Assembly: GCA_029263395.1 (NCBI GenBank)
Contig: JAJCXO010000148.1
Span: forward strand, 1-59,496
Length of the DNA stretch: 59,496 nt
Source of the DNA: Acidobacteriota bacterium
GTDB taxonomy: Bacteria > Acidobacteriota > Thermoanaerobaculia > Multivoradales > J023
Direction: 5' to 3'
Positions within the stretch are counted from its first letter, which is position 1, and each line of letters begins with the position of its first letter. The notes beneath the pieces are model-generated. The model ran no database searches and had not been told where the DNA came from. It saw nothing but the letters and a program-made list of their open reading frames with translations. Shown here one piece after another: positions 50,590 through 59,373 of this stretch. The position numbers and the translations under genes are program-made.

Positions 50590-51702
50590 CTACAATAATT
50601 CGGCTAGATCGGTATACGGCCGATTCTGGGATTCGGCGACCGGCTTGCAGGTAATGTGACCGGCATAGGTGTTGACGCCTTGCCGGAGATGCGGATCGGA
50701 CTTCACAGCTTGCTCGAGTCCGAGGTTGGCAATCTTGGTGGCCAACGGCAAGGTTGCATTGTTGAGCGCTAGGGTCGAGGTACGCGGCACTGCTCCGGGC
50801 ATGTTGGCGACACAATAATGGACCACGCCGTCAACTTCGAACACCGGATCAGAATGGGTGGTTGGACGGGTGGTCTCGAAGCAGCCACCTTGATCGACAG
50901 CGACGTCGACGATCACCGCTCCAGGCTTCATCAACTTCAACATTTCACGAGTGACCAGCTTCGGTGCCGCAGCACCCGGAATCAGCACCGCGCCGATCAA
51001 GAGATCAGCCCGTGCCATCGCGGCTTCGAGGTTGAAGCGATTGGACGCCAAGGTGGTCACCGCACCGTGGAAGGTATCGTCGATGTAACGCATCCGATCC
51101 GGGTTGGCTTCGAGTACGGTCACTCGCGAGCGCATACCATGGGCAATATGGATCGCGTTCAGACCAACAATTCCGCCACCGATGATGACAACGTCCCCTG
51201 GCGGCACACCCGGCACTCCGGAAATCAGTATGCCGCGACCGCCGTAAGCTCGCTGTAGGTAGGTTGAGCCCACCAACACCGACATCCGCCCCGCGACTTC
51301 GGACATCGGCGTCAACAATGGTAACCCACCCCGGGCGTCAGTGATCGTCTCGTAGGCGACCCCCGCAACTTTGCGCTCTTGAAGCACTTTGGTGAGCCCT
51401 GGCAAAGGCGCCAGATGGAGGTAGGTAAAGAGGATCTGACCTTCCCGCATGCGGTGATACTCGGCCTCGATCGGCTCCTTGACCTTGATGATCATCTCAC
51501 CGGCGGCATACACAGCGTCCGCTGTTGGCAGGATCGAAGCCCCAGCCTGCTCGTATTCTTCGTCGGTGAAACCGCTTCCGAGTCCGGCGTCTAACTCCAC
51601 CACGACATCGTGGCCGGCAGCCACCAAGGTGTGGACCGAAGCCGGTGTCATGCCGACACGGTATTCGCGATCCTTCAGCTCTTTCGGTACACCGATCTTC
51701 AA
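50590..51702 (-). CDS. ald: Alanine dehydrogenase
   Basis: The 370-residue NAD-dependent enzyme interconverts L-alanine and pyruvate plus ammonia. [35 protein letters not shown], the Rossmann motif [11 protein letters not shown], and [19 protein letters not shown] are all diagnostic. The start is a TTG overlapping the bactofilin stop (TTGA), with AGAGG about 8 bases upstream on the coding strand. This is an unusual coupling of a metabolic enzyme to a cytoskeletal gene. It is convergent with the rluD-family gene across a 50-base gap. Confidence 0.96.
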   Translation of the reverse strand: MKIGVPKELKDREYRVGMTPASVHTLVAAGHDVVVELDAGLGSGFTDEEYEQAGASILPTADAVYAAGEMIIKVKEPIEAEYHRMREGQILFTYLHLAPLPGLTKVLQERKVAGVAYETITDARGGLPLLTPMSEVAGRMSVLVGSTYLQRAYGGRGILISGVPGVPPGDVVIIGGGIVGLNAIHIAHGMRSRVTVLEANPDRMRYIDDTFHGAVTTLASNRFNLEAAMARADLLIGAVLIPGAAAPKLVTREMLKLMKPGAVIVDVAVDQGGCFETTRPTTHSDPVFEVDGVVHYCVANMPGAVPRTSTLALNNATLPLATKIANLGLEQAVKSDPHLRQGVNTYAGHITCKPVAESQNRPYTDLAELL

Positions 51703-52274
51703 CGACCAGACCTCTTGTGCTTCCGATTGCCGACTTGTCCCCCCGCGACGGGAACACCCTGGGACGACTGTCCCTGGTTGGGCTGGGGAGTTTCTGCCTT
51801 GGCCGGCGCAGGAGCAGCCTGGCTAGCTGCCGCTACCTTGGACGATTGGGCAATATTGTCTGTCATCTCGACCTTGCCTTTGAAGAAAGCACCTTCGGCA
51901 ATCTCAACTCGAGGCGTAAGCACATCACCTTCGAGACTGCCGGTCGCCAGCACCTGGACACGCTCCAGCCCCTTGACGTTGCCCAGCACATGGCCACCAA
52001 CTTCGACTGAGCGGGCCAGGATCTTGCCCTCTACCCGCCCTTCCGAGCCAATCACCACATGGCTTTTGAGATCAACTTCGCCATCGACAACACCATCGAT
52101 CACGAGATCTGCCGTACCGGAAATCTTGCCTACGACTTTAGATCCTTTGGCAACATGGGTCGACACGCTGGGCTCAGACTTCGCTTTAGCAGGGGCCCGC
52201 GGCGCAGGAATCGTGGGCCTCGCCGTCGGCTTGGGTTCGGACGGCGGATCGTTGTCACGGCGAAAAATGGACAT
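51699..52274 (-). CDS. Bactofilin family cytoskeletal protein
   Basis: The 191-residue protein has a disordered Pro/Ala-rich N terminus, then the right-handed beta-helix core of bactofilins at about residues 40-135. Its repeats are [48 protein letters not shown] and [30 protein letters not shown] Gln/Ala/Pro tail ends in a basic KHKRSGR. Bactofilins polymerise without nucleotide and scaffold shape, stalk or chromosome-segregation proteins. Confidence 0.93.
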   Translation of the reverse strand: MSIFRRDNDPPSEPKPTARPTIPAPRAPAKAKSEPSVSTHVAKGSKVVGKISGTADLVIDGVVDGEVDLKSHVVIGSEGRVEGKILARSVEVGGHVLGNVKGLERVQVLATGSLEGDVLTPRVEIAEGAFFKGKVEMTDNIAQSSKVAAASQAAPAPAKAETPQPNQGQSSQGVPVAGGQVGNRKHKRSGR

Positions 52275-52374
52275 CGGAGAGGTATCCTCGACTTCTGGGT
52301 ATGAAAAGAAGGCGGCTTCCGGGAGTTCTCGGAGAGCTGGGGGATGACTCGGCCGCTGAATGAATCAAAATTGG

Positions 52375-52447
52375 AGCGGGCAACGGGACTCGAACCCGCG
52401 ACATCAAGCTTGGGAAGCTTGCACTCTACCAACTGAGTTATGCCCGC
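52375..52447 (-). tRNA. tRNA-Gly (anticodon CCC)
   Basis: The acceptor GCGGGCA pairs with TGCCCGC. The anticodon stem CAAGC/GCTTG encloses TTCCCAA, giving anticodon CCC. The D arm is AACTCAGTTGGTAGAGT and the T arm GGGTTCGAGTCCC. This second glycine isoacceptor lies about 100 bases upstream of the bactofilin gene on the same strand. Confidence 0.95.
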
Positions 52448-52664
52448 CCAAAACCGACACGGCCAAGCTCCTTTGGATTGGAGCCAGAGGTCGAAAACTT
52501 AGCCCACCTCAAGGCCGCTGGTCAAGTCGAGACAACGATCGATTCCATGGATCTGTTGTAATCGAAGCTGGCCGAGACAAGCACACAGATCAGCAAGCGC
52601 CTTACGACGATTCCTGAGAACTTCGATTCCCCAGACCATCAGAGCGAGCTATACTGAAGATGTT

Positions 52665-52973
52665 ATGCGGTATCCGGAAAGAACTTCGCCCGATTCCACT
52701 GCCGAGACAGCAGACCGCGATCCCAACGAATCGCTCTATTTCTTTCCCGACCAACAAATCTCAGAGAGTCGCGTCCGCTCCATACTTCAACATGGCTCGC
52801 TCGAAGAGCGAGCGTGGGCCATCTCGTACCTCTTGCGCTACGCCCAGTGGGACGACATCTGGACGTATGTCAGCCGCGACGAAGTGCGTGAAATTTTCTC
52901 TCGACTCGAGCTACCCGAGAATCTTCAAACCGCCTGGGCCCGGATGCTCAAAGTCGAAGCGCCGGTCGCTTAG
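52665..52973 (+). CDS. Small hypothetical protein
   Basis: The 102-residue soluble protein has no recognised family. The N-terminal third is hydrophilic and probably disordered; the rest is helical, with SRVRSILQHGSLEERAWAISYLLRYAQWDDIWTYVSRDEVREIF read in overlapping stretches. The evenly charged helices and sensible codon usage argue for a real gene. A TATACT at 52650-52655 just upstream could be a -10 box, but no clear -35 is seen. Confidence 0.6.
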   Translation: MRYPERTSPDSTAETADRDPNESLYFFPDQQISESRVRSILQHGSLEERAWAISYLLRYAQWDDIWTYVSRDEVREIFSRLELPENLQTAWARMLKVEAPVA

Positions 52974-53499
52974 ACGCTAAGTAGATCCCGCCCGATACCG
53001 CCGGTTGTCCTGTCGCCCCTGTGGGCTGCGCGTGCGGCTGCGCAACTCGCCTCGGCGCCGTAGTGCCTGGCAACTCTATTGGTTACAATAGTTTGGAGAG
53101 CCAAGATCTGGTCTCTTGCTCATACATACTCGCCGCATGCTCGCTCAACAGGGGGCTCCCTAGGAAGCGAATAGTGGGTCTTTAGATGCAATCTAACTAG
53201 ATCCCGTCCAGTTTTGCCATTTTCGACTCAGTGAGGGAGGTCTTGTGGAGCGAGCAAGCAGCGAGCAAGCAGCGAGCATGTTTGAGCTTCGCACCTGTTC
53301 GCATCTCGTATCCGATGGCACCACAATAACTTAGGCATACTGCAAGAGATCCGGCGAGTTCTGGAGCTGCGGCGCAGCCCACAAGATCGACCGAGCCCTC
53401 GATGTGTTCTTGGATGACATCTAACTAAGCCCGCTGACGGTTGGATCGCCCCGTGGTCAACCCAACCGTTTGCTGAGCCTGTCGGACCAAAGCTTGGGC
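52974..53499. other. Gene-free region holding dispersed repeat copy A
   Basis: No convincing gene is seen on either strand. Short frames on the - strand come from the repeat itself. The left part is unremarkable; the right part carries the roughly 200 bp repeat described separately. Confidence 0.7.
53191..53427. repeat. Dispersed non-coding repeat copy A, bracketed by 9 bp direct repeats
   Basis: Positions 53201-53402 match 56137-56329 closely. Shared blocks include GTGAGGGAGGTCTT, GGAGCGAGCAAGCAGCGAGC, ATGTTTGAGCTTC, GATCCGGC and CTGCGGCGCAGCCCACAAGA. Copy A has an extra 11 bp unit in the AGCAAGCAGCG part. ATCTAACTA stands on both sides (53191-53199 and 53419-53427), resembling a target-site duplication. 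An internal hairpin GCTGC-GGC-GCAGC is present. No transposase is encoded, so it could be a MITE-like element. Confidence 0.75.
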
Positions 53500-54513
53500 T
53501 TAGTCGCCCATCACCAAGTCGCCTAGTCCACCGAGCACTGAGCCTTCCCCTTTGCGGGTACCACCGGTTTGCGGTGCCGCGGCGTATACTTGCTTGGCTA
53601 GGCGGCTGAAGGGCAGCGACTGAATCCAGATTTTGCCAGGACCGGTCAGCGCGGCATAAAACAGTCCCTCACCGCCAAAGATCTTCGATTTGATGCCTGG
53701 CACTGCCTGAATGTCGTAACTGACTTGCTGCTCGAAGGCCACCAGACAGCCGGTGTCCAGGCGCAACGTCTCACCGGCAGCCAGCGTACGACTCACCACG
53801 GTGCCACCGGCGTGTAAAAACGCAAGACCGTCTCCTTCGAGCTTTTGTAGGATAAACCCTTCGCCGCCGAACAAACCGGCACCGAGCTTACGCTGGAACG
53901 CGATCCCCACGGACACGCCTTTGGCAGCGCACAGAAATGCCTCTTTCTGGCACAGCAGGCGATGGCCGTGAGCCGGCAAATCTACCGGTACGATACTGCC
54001 AGGATAGGGTGAGGCAAACGCTACAGTCTGCCGTGTGTGTCCAGAGTTGGCGAACATGGTCATGAACAACGACTCGCCTGTGAGCACGCGCTTGCCAGCG
54101 CTCAGAAACTTGTCGAACAAAGTGCCGCCACCTTGCCCGGAGCCATCACCAAAAATGGTCTGCATCTCGATGCCGGGATCCATGTACATGAAGGCACCAG
54201 CTTCTGCGATGCAAGCTTCTTGCGGGTCGAGAGTCACTTCGACGAACTGCATTTCCTCGCCGTGGATCTTGTAGTCGATGACATCGGCCGTGCCTCCCAC
54301 TGGCGGTGCCGGTGGCGGTGCGCCGGTACTTCCCCCAAGGGCGGACGCGAACTCGGGCCGAGTCGCCGCCGCTGCCCAATTCGACATGCCCTGGGTGAAG
54401 ACGTAGGTCTCGGCACTGAGCTCCTTGGAGGAGAATCGTGGAAGTATCTCGTCGAGGCTAAAGGGGCCCTGCTGCTCACTGCCTACAGCGATATGCCAAA
54501 CTTTGTCGCTCAT
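53500..54513 (-). CDS. GYF2-domain / AIM24 (TIGR00266) family protein
   Basis: The 337-residue protein starts with a GYF_2-like domain (WHIAVGSEQQGPFSLDEILPRFSSKELSAETYVFTQGMSNW read across it), then a Pro/Ala linker at about residues 60-75. The rest is a beta-rich AIM24-type domain (FVEVTLDPQEACIAEAGAFMYMDPGIEM, TGESLFMTMFAN, GEGFILQKLEGDGLAFLHAGGTV, FGGEGLFYAALTGPG). Biochemical function is unknown for bacterial members. No membrane segment or catalytic motif is visible. It is transcribed divergently from the M20 peptidase gene. Confidence 0.85.
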   Translation of the reverse strand: MSDKVWHIAVGSEQQGPFSLDEILPRFSSKELSAETYVFTQGMSNWAAAATRPEFASALGGSTGAPPPAPPVGGTADVIDYKIHGEEMQFVEVTLDPQEACIAEAGAFMYMDPGIEMQTIFGDGSGQGGGTLFDKFLSAGKRVLTGESLFMTMFANSGHTRQTVAFASPYPGSIVPVDLPAHGHRLLCQKEAFLCAAKGVSVGIAFQRKLGAGLFGGEGFILQKLEGDGLAFLHAGGTVVSRTLAAGETLRLDTGCLVAFEQQVSYDIQAVPGIKSKIFGGEGLFYAALTGPGKIWIQSLPFSRLAKQVYAAAPQTGGTRKGEGSVLGGLGDLVMGD

Positions 54514-54635
54514 AGTATGTCGCTACTCCAATGTGTTGGTTGGGTGTCCATGCTGCAAATCATGGGTCAAAGCGAAGCTCTTGGAGGGAGGTTTTTCGTA
54601 CCAATGGGTCATAGTGTATCAATGACCAGGTCTTG

Positions 54636-54802
54636 AGGACCCCAAGGTGTCCATGACCTAAACGCTCGATCAACTCCCCGGATTCAGTTCGTCCACCCAC
54701 CGTCTTCTATTCGCCTTCTCAAAAACAACCTCGACAAGTTTGTAGAACTCTTCGGCCAAGAACTTGACCGAGATCCCTACGCCTCATCTGGAGATCGATA
54801 GA
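54636..54802 (+). pseudogene. Possible coding remnant upstream of the M20 peptidase
   Basis: A frame without a good start codon ends at TAG 54800-54802. Its last part reads like a genuine protein C terminus (SSIRLLKNNLDKFVELF, then GQELDRDPYASSGDR). No family is recognised and the upstream part is not convincing. It may be the tail of a decayed gene or chance. Confidence 0.25.
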
Positions 54803-54804
54803 CC

Positions 54805-56055
54805 ATGCAACCCGTTCACAGCCCTGTAGACATTTTCAACTCTACCCTCGGATTCCTCGAGCGCTTCACGACGATATCGTCACCGAGTGGCGACCTGGCC
54901 GGATTGAGAGCGGCAGCTGACTGTTTGGCCGACGAGCTGCGTCGGCTGCAATTGTCGGTGGAGATTCGACAGGAGCTCGGCGCCGGAGGCATCGAACAAC
55001 CCGTGCTTTATGCTGGCACCGGCAGTGGCAACACCACAGCCGGCAACGGACGCCCTTTGTTGCTGATCGGTCATCTCGACACCGTCTTGCCAGCGACCGT
55101 GCCACAGCGTCGCGATGGCCGCCTTTTTGCTACCGGCGCGATCGACATGAAAGGCGGTTTGGCAGCGCTGATCGGCGCCCTCGACCTGCTGGCTCGTCGT
55201 GGTGGCACGCCGCCGGATGATTTGCTGCTCGCCGTGGTGCCCGACGAAGAAGTTGCGGGCCACCTTTCCCAGCAAGTGGTGGCGCGATACGGCGCCACAG
55301 CCCGTGGACTGTGGGTGCTGGAGCCCGGCACGTTTCGCGGCACCGCGGATGGGGTTGCCACCGAAACTCTCGTTACCGGTCGCCGTGGCATGTTCGACTG
55401 GCACCTCCAGGTGCGAGGTCAGTCGGCGCATGCTGGTAATGCCTATTGGAGCGGCAAATCGGCAATCGACGCCGCCGCTGCATGGTGTGTAGAGGCTCGA
55501 CGCCTGGCGAAGCCCGACGGTGGGCCAACGGTCAACGTTGGCAGGATCGTCGGAGGTGAGCTCGGCTTCGTCGACGATCTCGCTGGCAGTGCCGAGCTCG
55601 TGGGAACCAGCCGGCAGGTCAATGTTGTTCCTGACCGCGCTCTCGTCGATGGTGAAGCGAGGTTCCTCGGTCGCACCGATGGCGACGAGTTGCGTGACGC
55701 GATGAACGGCCTCGCCACGCGTTTGGCGGCCGAACATCGCTTAGAGATGGCGTTCCATCCGGGACCCATGGTGCCGCCGGTCGACCCGACCGGCCCAAGC
55801 CATCAACTGTCCTTGACAGCGGTCGAGATTGCCCGCCGAGCTGGCTGGACGATAGAAATCGAAGCGGATCGCGGTGGGATCTCGTTCTCAAACTTCTTGC
55901 CGGATCCGTCCGCTATCCCGATTCTCGATGGCCTTGGTCCGGTGGGTGACGGCATGCACACCCGTGAGGAGTACGTCGAACTGGCGTCGCTCGATCGCCG
56001 GATTGCGCTGCTCGCGGACCTCTTGGAGGCCAACCGATCGGAGCACAAGGCCTGA
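54805..56055 (+). CDS. M20-family metallopeptidase (glutamate carboxypeptidase-like)
   Basis: The 416-residue protein has the dizinc site of the M20 family: GHLDTVLP (His), GAIDMKGGLAALIGAL (bridging Asp), PDEEVAG (catalytic and metal Glu), WVLEPG and a distant His near the C terminus (GDGMHTREEYVEL). The dimerization insert (GMFDWHLQVRGQSAHAG) fits carboxypeptidase G2-like enzymes, which trim C-terminal glutamate or similar residues. No signal peptide is seen, so it is cytoplasmic. The substrate is not known. The start at ATG 54805 follows GGAGATCG about 8 bases upstream. Confidence 0.9.
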   Translation: MQPVHSPVDIFNSTLGFLERFTTISSPSGDLAGLRAAADCLADELRRLQLSVEIRQELGAGGIEQPVLYAGTGSGNTTAGNGRPLLLIGHLDTVLPATVPQRRDGRLFATGAIDMKGGLAALIGALDLLARRGGTPPDDLLLAVVPDEEVAGHLSQQVVARYGATARGLWVLEPGTFRGTADGVATETLVTGRRGMFDWHLQVRGQSAHAGNAYWSGKSAIDAAAAWCVEARRLAKPDGGPTVNVGRIVGGELGFVDDLAGSAELVGTSRQVNVVPDRALVDGEARFLGRTDGDELRDAMNGLATRLAAEHRLEMAFHPGPMVPPVDPTGPSHQLSLTAVEIARRAGWTIEIEADRGGISFSNFLPDPSAIPILDGLGPVGDGMHTREEYVELASLDRRIALLADLLEANRSEHKA

Positions 56056-56075
56056 GCGCGACATCGATTACAAAA

Positions 56076-56106
56076 CTCAGGGGTGCACGGCCGTGCACCC
56101 CCTGAG
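56076..56106 (-). terminator. Long hairpin between convergent M20 and etf genes
   Basis: CTCAGGGGTGCACGG is followed directly by CCGTGCACCCCCTGAG, an almost perfect inverted repeat with one unpaired C and essentially no loop. Its core GTGCACGGCCGTGCAC is an exact palindrome. On the - strand it is followed by TTTTG, so it could end the etfB-etfA transcript; on the + strand there is no T-run. Confidence 0.45.
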
Positions 56107-56136
56107 CTAGCGAGTCGAGGCCTCGACCCCAAACAC

Positions 56137-56329
56137 ATCCCATCCCGTTTTGCTACTTTCGGCTCGGTGAGGGAGGTCTTTTGGAGCGAGCAAGCAGCGA
56201 GCATGTTTGAGCTTCACACCTGCCTGCATCTCGTAATCCGATGGCACCAAAAGGACTCTGGCTTGCTGTTAGAGATCCGGCAAGTTCTGGAACTGCGGCG
56301 CAGCCCACAAGACCGACCGAGCTCTCGCT
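56137..56329. repeat. Dispersed non-coding repeat copy B
   Basis: This is the second copy of the element at 53201-53402, in the same orientation and lacking the 11 bp duplication. No flanking direct repeat is obvious. The CTGC-GGC-GCAG hairpin is kept. Confidence 0.75.
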
Positions 56330-56350
56330 GCGTTTGAAGTTGGGATCTGC

Positions 56351-57328
56351 CTACTCCGATTCTGCCAGCGCCGCGTTGAGCGCCGGTACCAATTCGTGGA
56401 GGTCACCGACCAAACCGTATTGTGAGATGCCAAAAATCGGCGCCGACTTGTCTTTGTTGATCGCCACCACGCAGCTCGAGCCTTTCATGCCGACCTGATG
56501 CTGAATGGCGCCCGAGATACCGACCGCAAGATACAGCTTGGGGGCTACGGTCTGGCCACTGGAGCCGATCTGACGATCCCGGGGCAACCACCCATTGTCG
56601 ATCACTGGACGGCTGGCTCCGATGTCGGCGCCGAGTCTCTCCGCGAGCTCCTCGAGCGGACCGAGCTTGTCCGGACCACCAACACCGCGGCCAACGCCGA
56701 CGATAATATCGGCCTTGGTGAGGTCCACTTCATCGTCGCCCGCTTGCTCGACCCCGAGAATCTCGCGATCGGCCACAAGGTCACCAAGCGCCATTGCCTG
56801 GACTGCGGCGGGAGTGGTCGCCGCAGCTGCAGAGTCGACCGGGAAGGCACCACTCTGTAGGGTTGCGAACACTGTACCTTCGCCCTTGACCCGGACGCGG
56901 GACTGCAGCTTACCGCCGAGGATGGGCCGCTTCCAGATCACTTCATCACCCACCATCTCGAACGAAATGGTCTCCGGTACCAATGCAGCGCCGACTTCCT
57001 GGCTCAGCCGTGGCACAAAATCGACCGATTGATAGGTGTGGGGAAACAACACGTAGTCTGGACGCTCTGCGGCAATCGCCGACCCCAGGGCACCGACAAA
57101 GGCGCCTGGCGTGTAGTCGACGAGCGCAGGAGATGCCGCCACCTTCACCGCTTCGAGCTCATAGGCCGCAACCTCCGCTGCCAAGGCGTCATCACCCGCT
57201 ATCAGCACCGCAGAGGCGGTACCGCCCACCATCGCGGCGAGCTGCTGACCGGCAGCAATGGCCTCGCGTGACATCCGATGGAGCTTGCCTTCGCGCTGCT
57301 GCATGACGATCCAGATCGATTTGGCCAT
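56351..57328 (-). CDS. etfA: Electron transfer flavoprotein alpha subunit
   Basis: The 325-residue subunit carries the FAD site: GSSGQTVAPKLYLAVGISG, QHQVGMKGSS and VAINKDKSAPIF near the C terminus are diagnostic. The N-terminal half is the ETF alpha/beta fold (YVLFPHTYQSVDFVPRLS). With EtfB it passes electrons from acyl-CoA dehydrogenases to the respiratory chain. The ATG overlaps the etfB stop by one base (TAATG). Confidence 0.97.
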   Translation of the reverse strand: MAKSIWIVMQQREGKLHRMSREAIAAGQQLAAMVGGTASAVLIAGDDALAAEVAAYELEAVKVAASPALVDYTPGAFVGALGSAIAAERPDYVLFPHTYQSVDFVPRLSQEVGAALVPETISFEMVGDEVIWKRPILGGKLQSRVRVKGEGTVFATLQSGAFPVDSAAAATTPAAVQAMALGDLVADREILGVEQAGDDEVDLTKADIIVGVGRGVGGPDKLGPLEELAERLGADIGASRPVIDNGWLPRDRQIGSSGQTVAPKLYLAVGISGAIQHQVGMKGSSCVVAINKDKSAPIFGISQYGLVGDLHELVPALNAALAESE

Positions 57329-58122
57329 TACAGCACCCTCGCTTCGTTGCGTAGTTTTTCAATCAAGGCCTTGGCGGCTGTCGCCGGGTCACCCTCGAAG
57401 ATTTGGGCGCCGACACCACTATCAGGGAAAGCAACATCGACGATCTCGAGCCGCGAGCCAGCCATTCCAACCTCGTCAGCCACCAACCCCAAATCGGCCG
57501 GAGTTGGACGATCTACCGGCTTGCGCTTGGCTTGCATGATGCCTTTGAGCGAGGCATACCGCGGGTGGTTCAGGCCGGCCTGGACCTCGATCACCGCAGG
57601 CAGTTGGAGGCGGAAGAACTCGTTCATGCCACTTTCCATCTCGCGGGTCACTTTTGCGCTGCCGCCCCCTTCGTCAACTTCGAGTCCCATCACCAGCCAG
57701 GCATGGGGCCAACCCAGCAGCCCGGCGAGCATCGAACCTGTCGCACCATAGCCAGCATCATCGGACTGGGCACCAGTCAGCACGAGATCAAATTCTTCGC
57801 TGCGAATCGCCGCCGCCAACGCCCGCGCCGTGGCGTGGGCATCACCACCATGGAACGCCGAATCCGCAAGATGGACCGCACGCTTGGCACCCAATGCCAG
57901 GGCCTTGCGCAAGGCGTCTTGAACTCGATCAGGACCGAGGCTGAACACCACAACTTCGCCGCCGTGCGCCTCGGTCAGTGTCAAGGCCTCTTCGAGTGCA
58001 TATTGATCACTCTCGTTGATCACAAACTTGATTTCGTCTTCGTCGATCCACTTGCCGTCGGCAGCGACTTGCAGTCGCCCTTCGGCATCCGGAACCTGTT
58101 TGATGCATACCGCGATCCGCAT
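57328..58122 (-). CDS. etfB: Electron transfer flavoprotein beta subunit
   Basis: The 264-residue subunit begins MRIAVCIKQVPDAEGRL. It has DQYALEEALTLTEAHGGEV, the AMP-binding region (LVLTGAQSDDAGYGATGSMLAGLLGWP) and the ETF recognition-loop area (LQLPAVIEVQAGLNHPRYASLKGIMQAKRK). It forms the heterodimer with EtfA and is the first gene of the pair. No acyl-CoA dehydrogenase gene is nearby. Confidence 0.97.
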   Translation of the reverse strand: MRIAVCIKQVPDAEGRLQVAADGKWIDEDEIKFVINESDQYALEEALTLTEAHGGEVVVFSLGPDRVQDALRKALALGAKRAVHLADSAFHGGDAHATARALAAAIRSEEFDLVLTGAQSDDAGYGATGSMLAGLLGWPHAWLVMGLEVDEGGGSAKVTREMESGMNEFFRLQLPAVIEVQAGLNHPRYASLKGIMQAKRKPVDRPTPADLGLVADEVGMAGSRLEIVDVAFPDSGVGAQIFEGDPATAAKALIEKLRNEARVL

Positions 58123-58603
58123 CGGTAACTCTCCCTTCAGTCGTACCAGAACGGTCTATCCCGTTGGCACTGTCACGCTAACTCGATGTTCGAGCTAACA
58201 TCGTGTTGTGCTGGGACGGCCTCTTGCTGGGACGGCCTTCGTGCTGGGACGGCTTCTTGCTTGGTCCGGCATTCTTACCAGCGCCCTCTTCCCTCGCCAA
58301 AGCCGCCTAATGTCGTTGTGTTGGGTTCATCGCCCTGCAAATGGTCCGGCAGCGAACCTCAAGGCCCAAGAAGGTTATCACGAGGTCTCAGAGCGAGCTA
58401 TCTAGTAGCCCTCGAGACTAGGCTGGGGGCCGTCGCATAAACTCTTGCAGAACCGTCCTTTAGAAGAATAGAGCGGTAGACTCATTATCCTTCTCGTGCT
58501 AACTTTCCGGCGTGGATCTCGATTTGGACGCATCGGCGAGACTACCCTGCCCAGACCTCATCCCCCTCGACACGTTCTACCTAAATTCAGTTGGCTTGCC
58601 CGT
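58123..58603. other. Gene-free divergent region between etfB and the tolQ-like gene
   Basis: This is the only place promoters for the etf pair (-) and the tolQ-tolR pair (+) can lie. The one clear structure is the 16-17 bp tandem repeat listed separately. No convincing -35/-10 pair could be fixed by eye. Confidence 0.6.
58210..58276. repeat. 16-17 bp tandem repeat, three clear copies and one diverged
   Basis: GCTGGGACGGCCTCTT (58210-58225), GCTGGGACGGCCTTCGT (58226-58242) and GCTGGGACGGCTTCTT (58243-58258) run head to tail, followed by a weaker GCTTGGTCCGGCATTCTT. It lies in the divergent promoter region, so binding sites or slippage are both possible. Confidence 0.8.
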
Positions 58604-59362
58604 ATGAACCTACCTACCGATATCTATCTACCCAACTTGCCATCCATCATGATTGTAGGTCAGGCCCGCACCACGCCGACCGCTCTCGACATGTTCCTCG
58701 ATGCCGGGCCGATGGCATGGATCGTGTTCGCAATTCTCGCCACCATGTCGATCGGATCCTGGGCGATCATGATTTCCAAGATCCTCCAATATCGCCGGGC
58801 TGACGCCGAAGGTGAGGAGTTTCTCGAAATCTTCCGACGCTCCAAACGATTCAGCGAAGTCAACGCGGCTGCTGGCCGCCTGACGGCTACACCGATGGTT
58901 GGCCTGTTCCAGGCTGGTTACGCCGAAATTGATGCCCAAGTGAAGGCCGCGCAAGAAGCGGCACAGAAAGCCAACGCACCGGCATCTACGTTCCGAGTCA
59001 AATCCCTCGAGGGAGTCGAACGGAGCTTGCATCGCGCCATCGCCGTCGAGCAGGCCGTGCTCACACGCGGCACCGCGTTCCTGGCCACAACGGCATCCGC
59101 CTCACCCTTTATCGGCCTTTTCGGCACGGTCTGGGGAATCATGGTGGCGTTCAACGAAATCGGCGCGACCGGTTCAACTTCGATCACCGCGGTTGCACCC
59201 GGTATCGCGGAGGCGCTGATCAATACCGCTGCCGGTTTGGTCGCAGCCATTCCAGCGCTGGTGGGCTTCAACCATTTTGCAGCCAGGCTGCGCGATCTAC
59301 GCAGTCAAATGCAGGACTTTATCCTCGAATTCATGAACCTCACCGAACGCAACTTCACCTAG
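58604..59362 (+). CDS. TolQ/ExbB-type proton channel protein
   Basis: I prefer ATG 58604 (252 residues); ATG 58649 (237 residues) is equally possible, and a GTG at 58496 would add an unlikely Arg/Pro-rich leader. TM1 is AWIVFAILATMSIGSWAIMI. TM2 and TM3 lie in LATTASASPFIGLFGTVWGIM and ALINTAAGLVAAIPALVGF, which are the family signatures. Such proteins form the proton-driven stator with TolR or ExbD, powering outer-membrane maintenance or TonB-dependent import. The next gene is the matching TolR/ExbD. Whether it is Tol or Exb cannot be settled without the rest of the operon. Confidence 0.9.
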   Translation: MNLPTDIYLPNLPSIMIVGQARTTPTALDMFLDAGPMAWIVFAILATMSIGSWAIMISKILQYRRADAEGEEFLEIFRRSKRFSEVNAAAGRLTATPMVGLFQAGYAEIDAQVKAAQEAAQKANAPASTFRVKSLEGVERSLHRAIAVEQAVLTRGTAFLATTASASPFIGLFGTVWGIMVAFNEIGATGSTSITAVAPGIAEALINTAAGLVAAIPALVGFNHFAARLRDLRSQMQDFILEFMNLTERNFT

Positions 59363-59373
59363 GGAGCGCCGCT

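Larger units (their letters stand above)
56056..56350. other. Convergent intergenic region with hairpin and repeat copy B
   Basis: No gene is visible between the M20 peptidase and etfA. The region holds a strong inverted repeat and the second copy of the dispersed repeat, listed separately. Confidence 0.7.

Noticed and set aside
55803-56204. Small - strand proteins ending in KTSLTE-type sequence (also at 53197-53382)
   Set aside because: Both come from the dispersed repeat copies; their similarity reflects nucleotide repetition and not a conserved gene.
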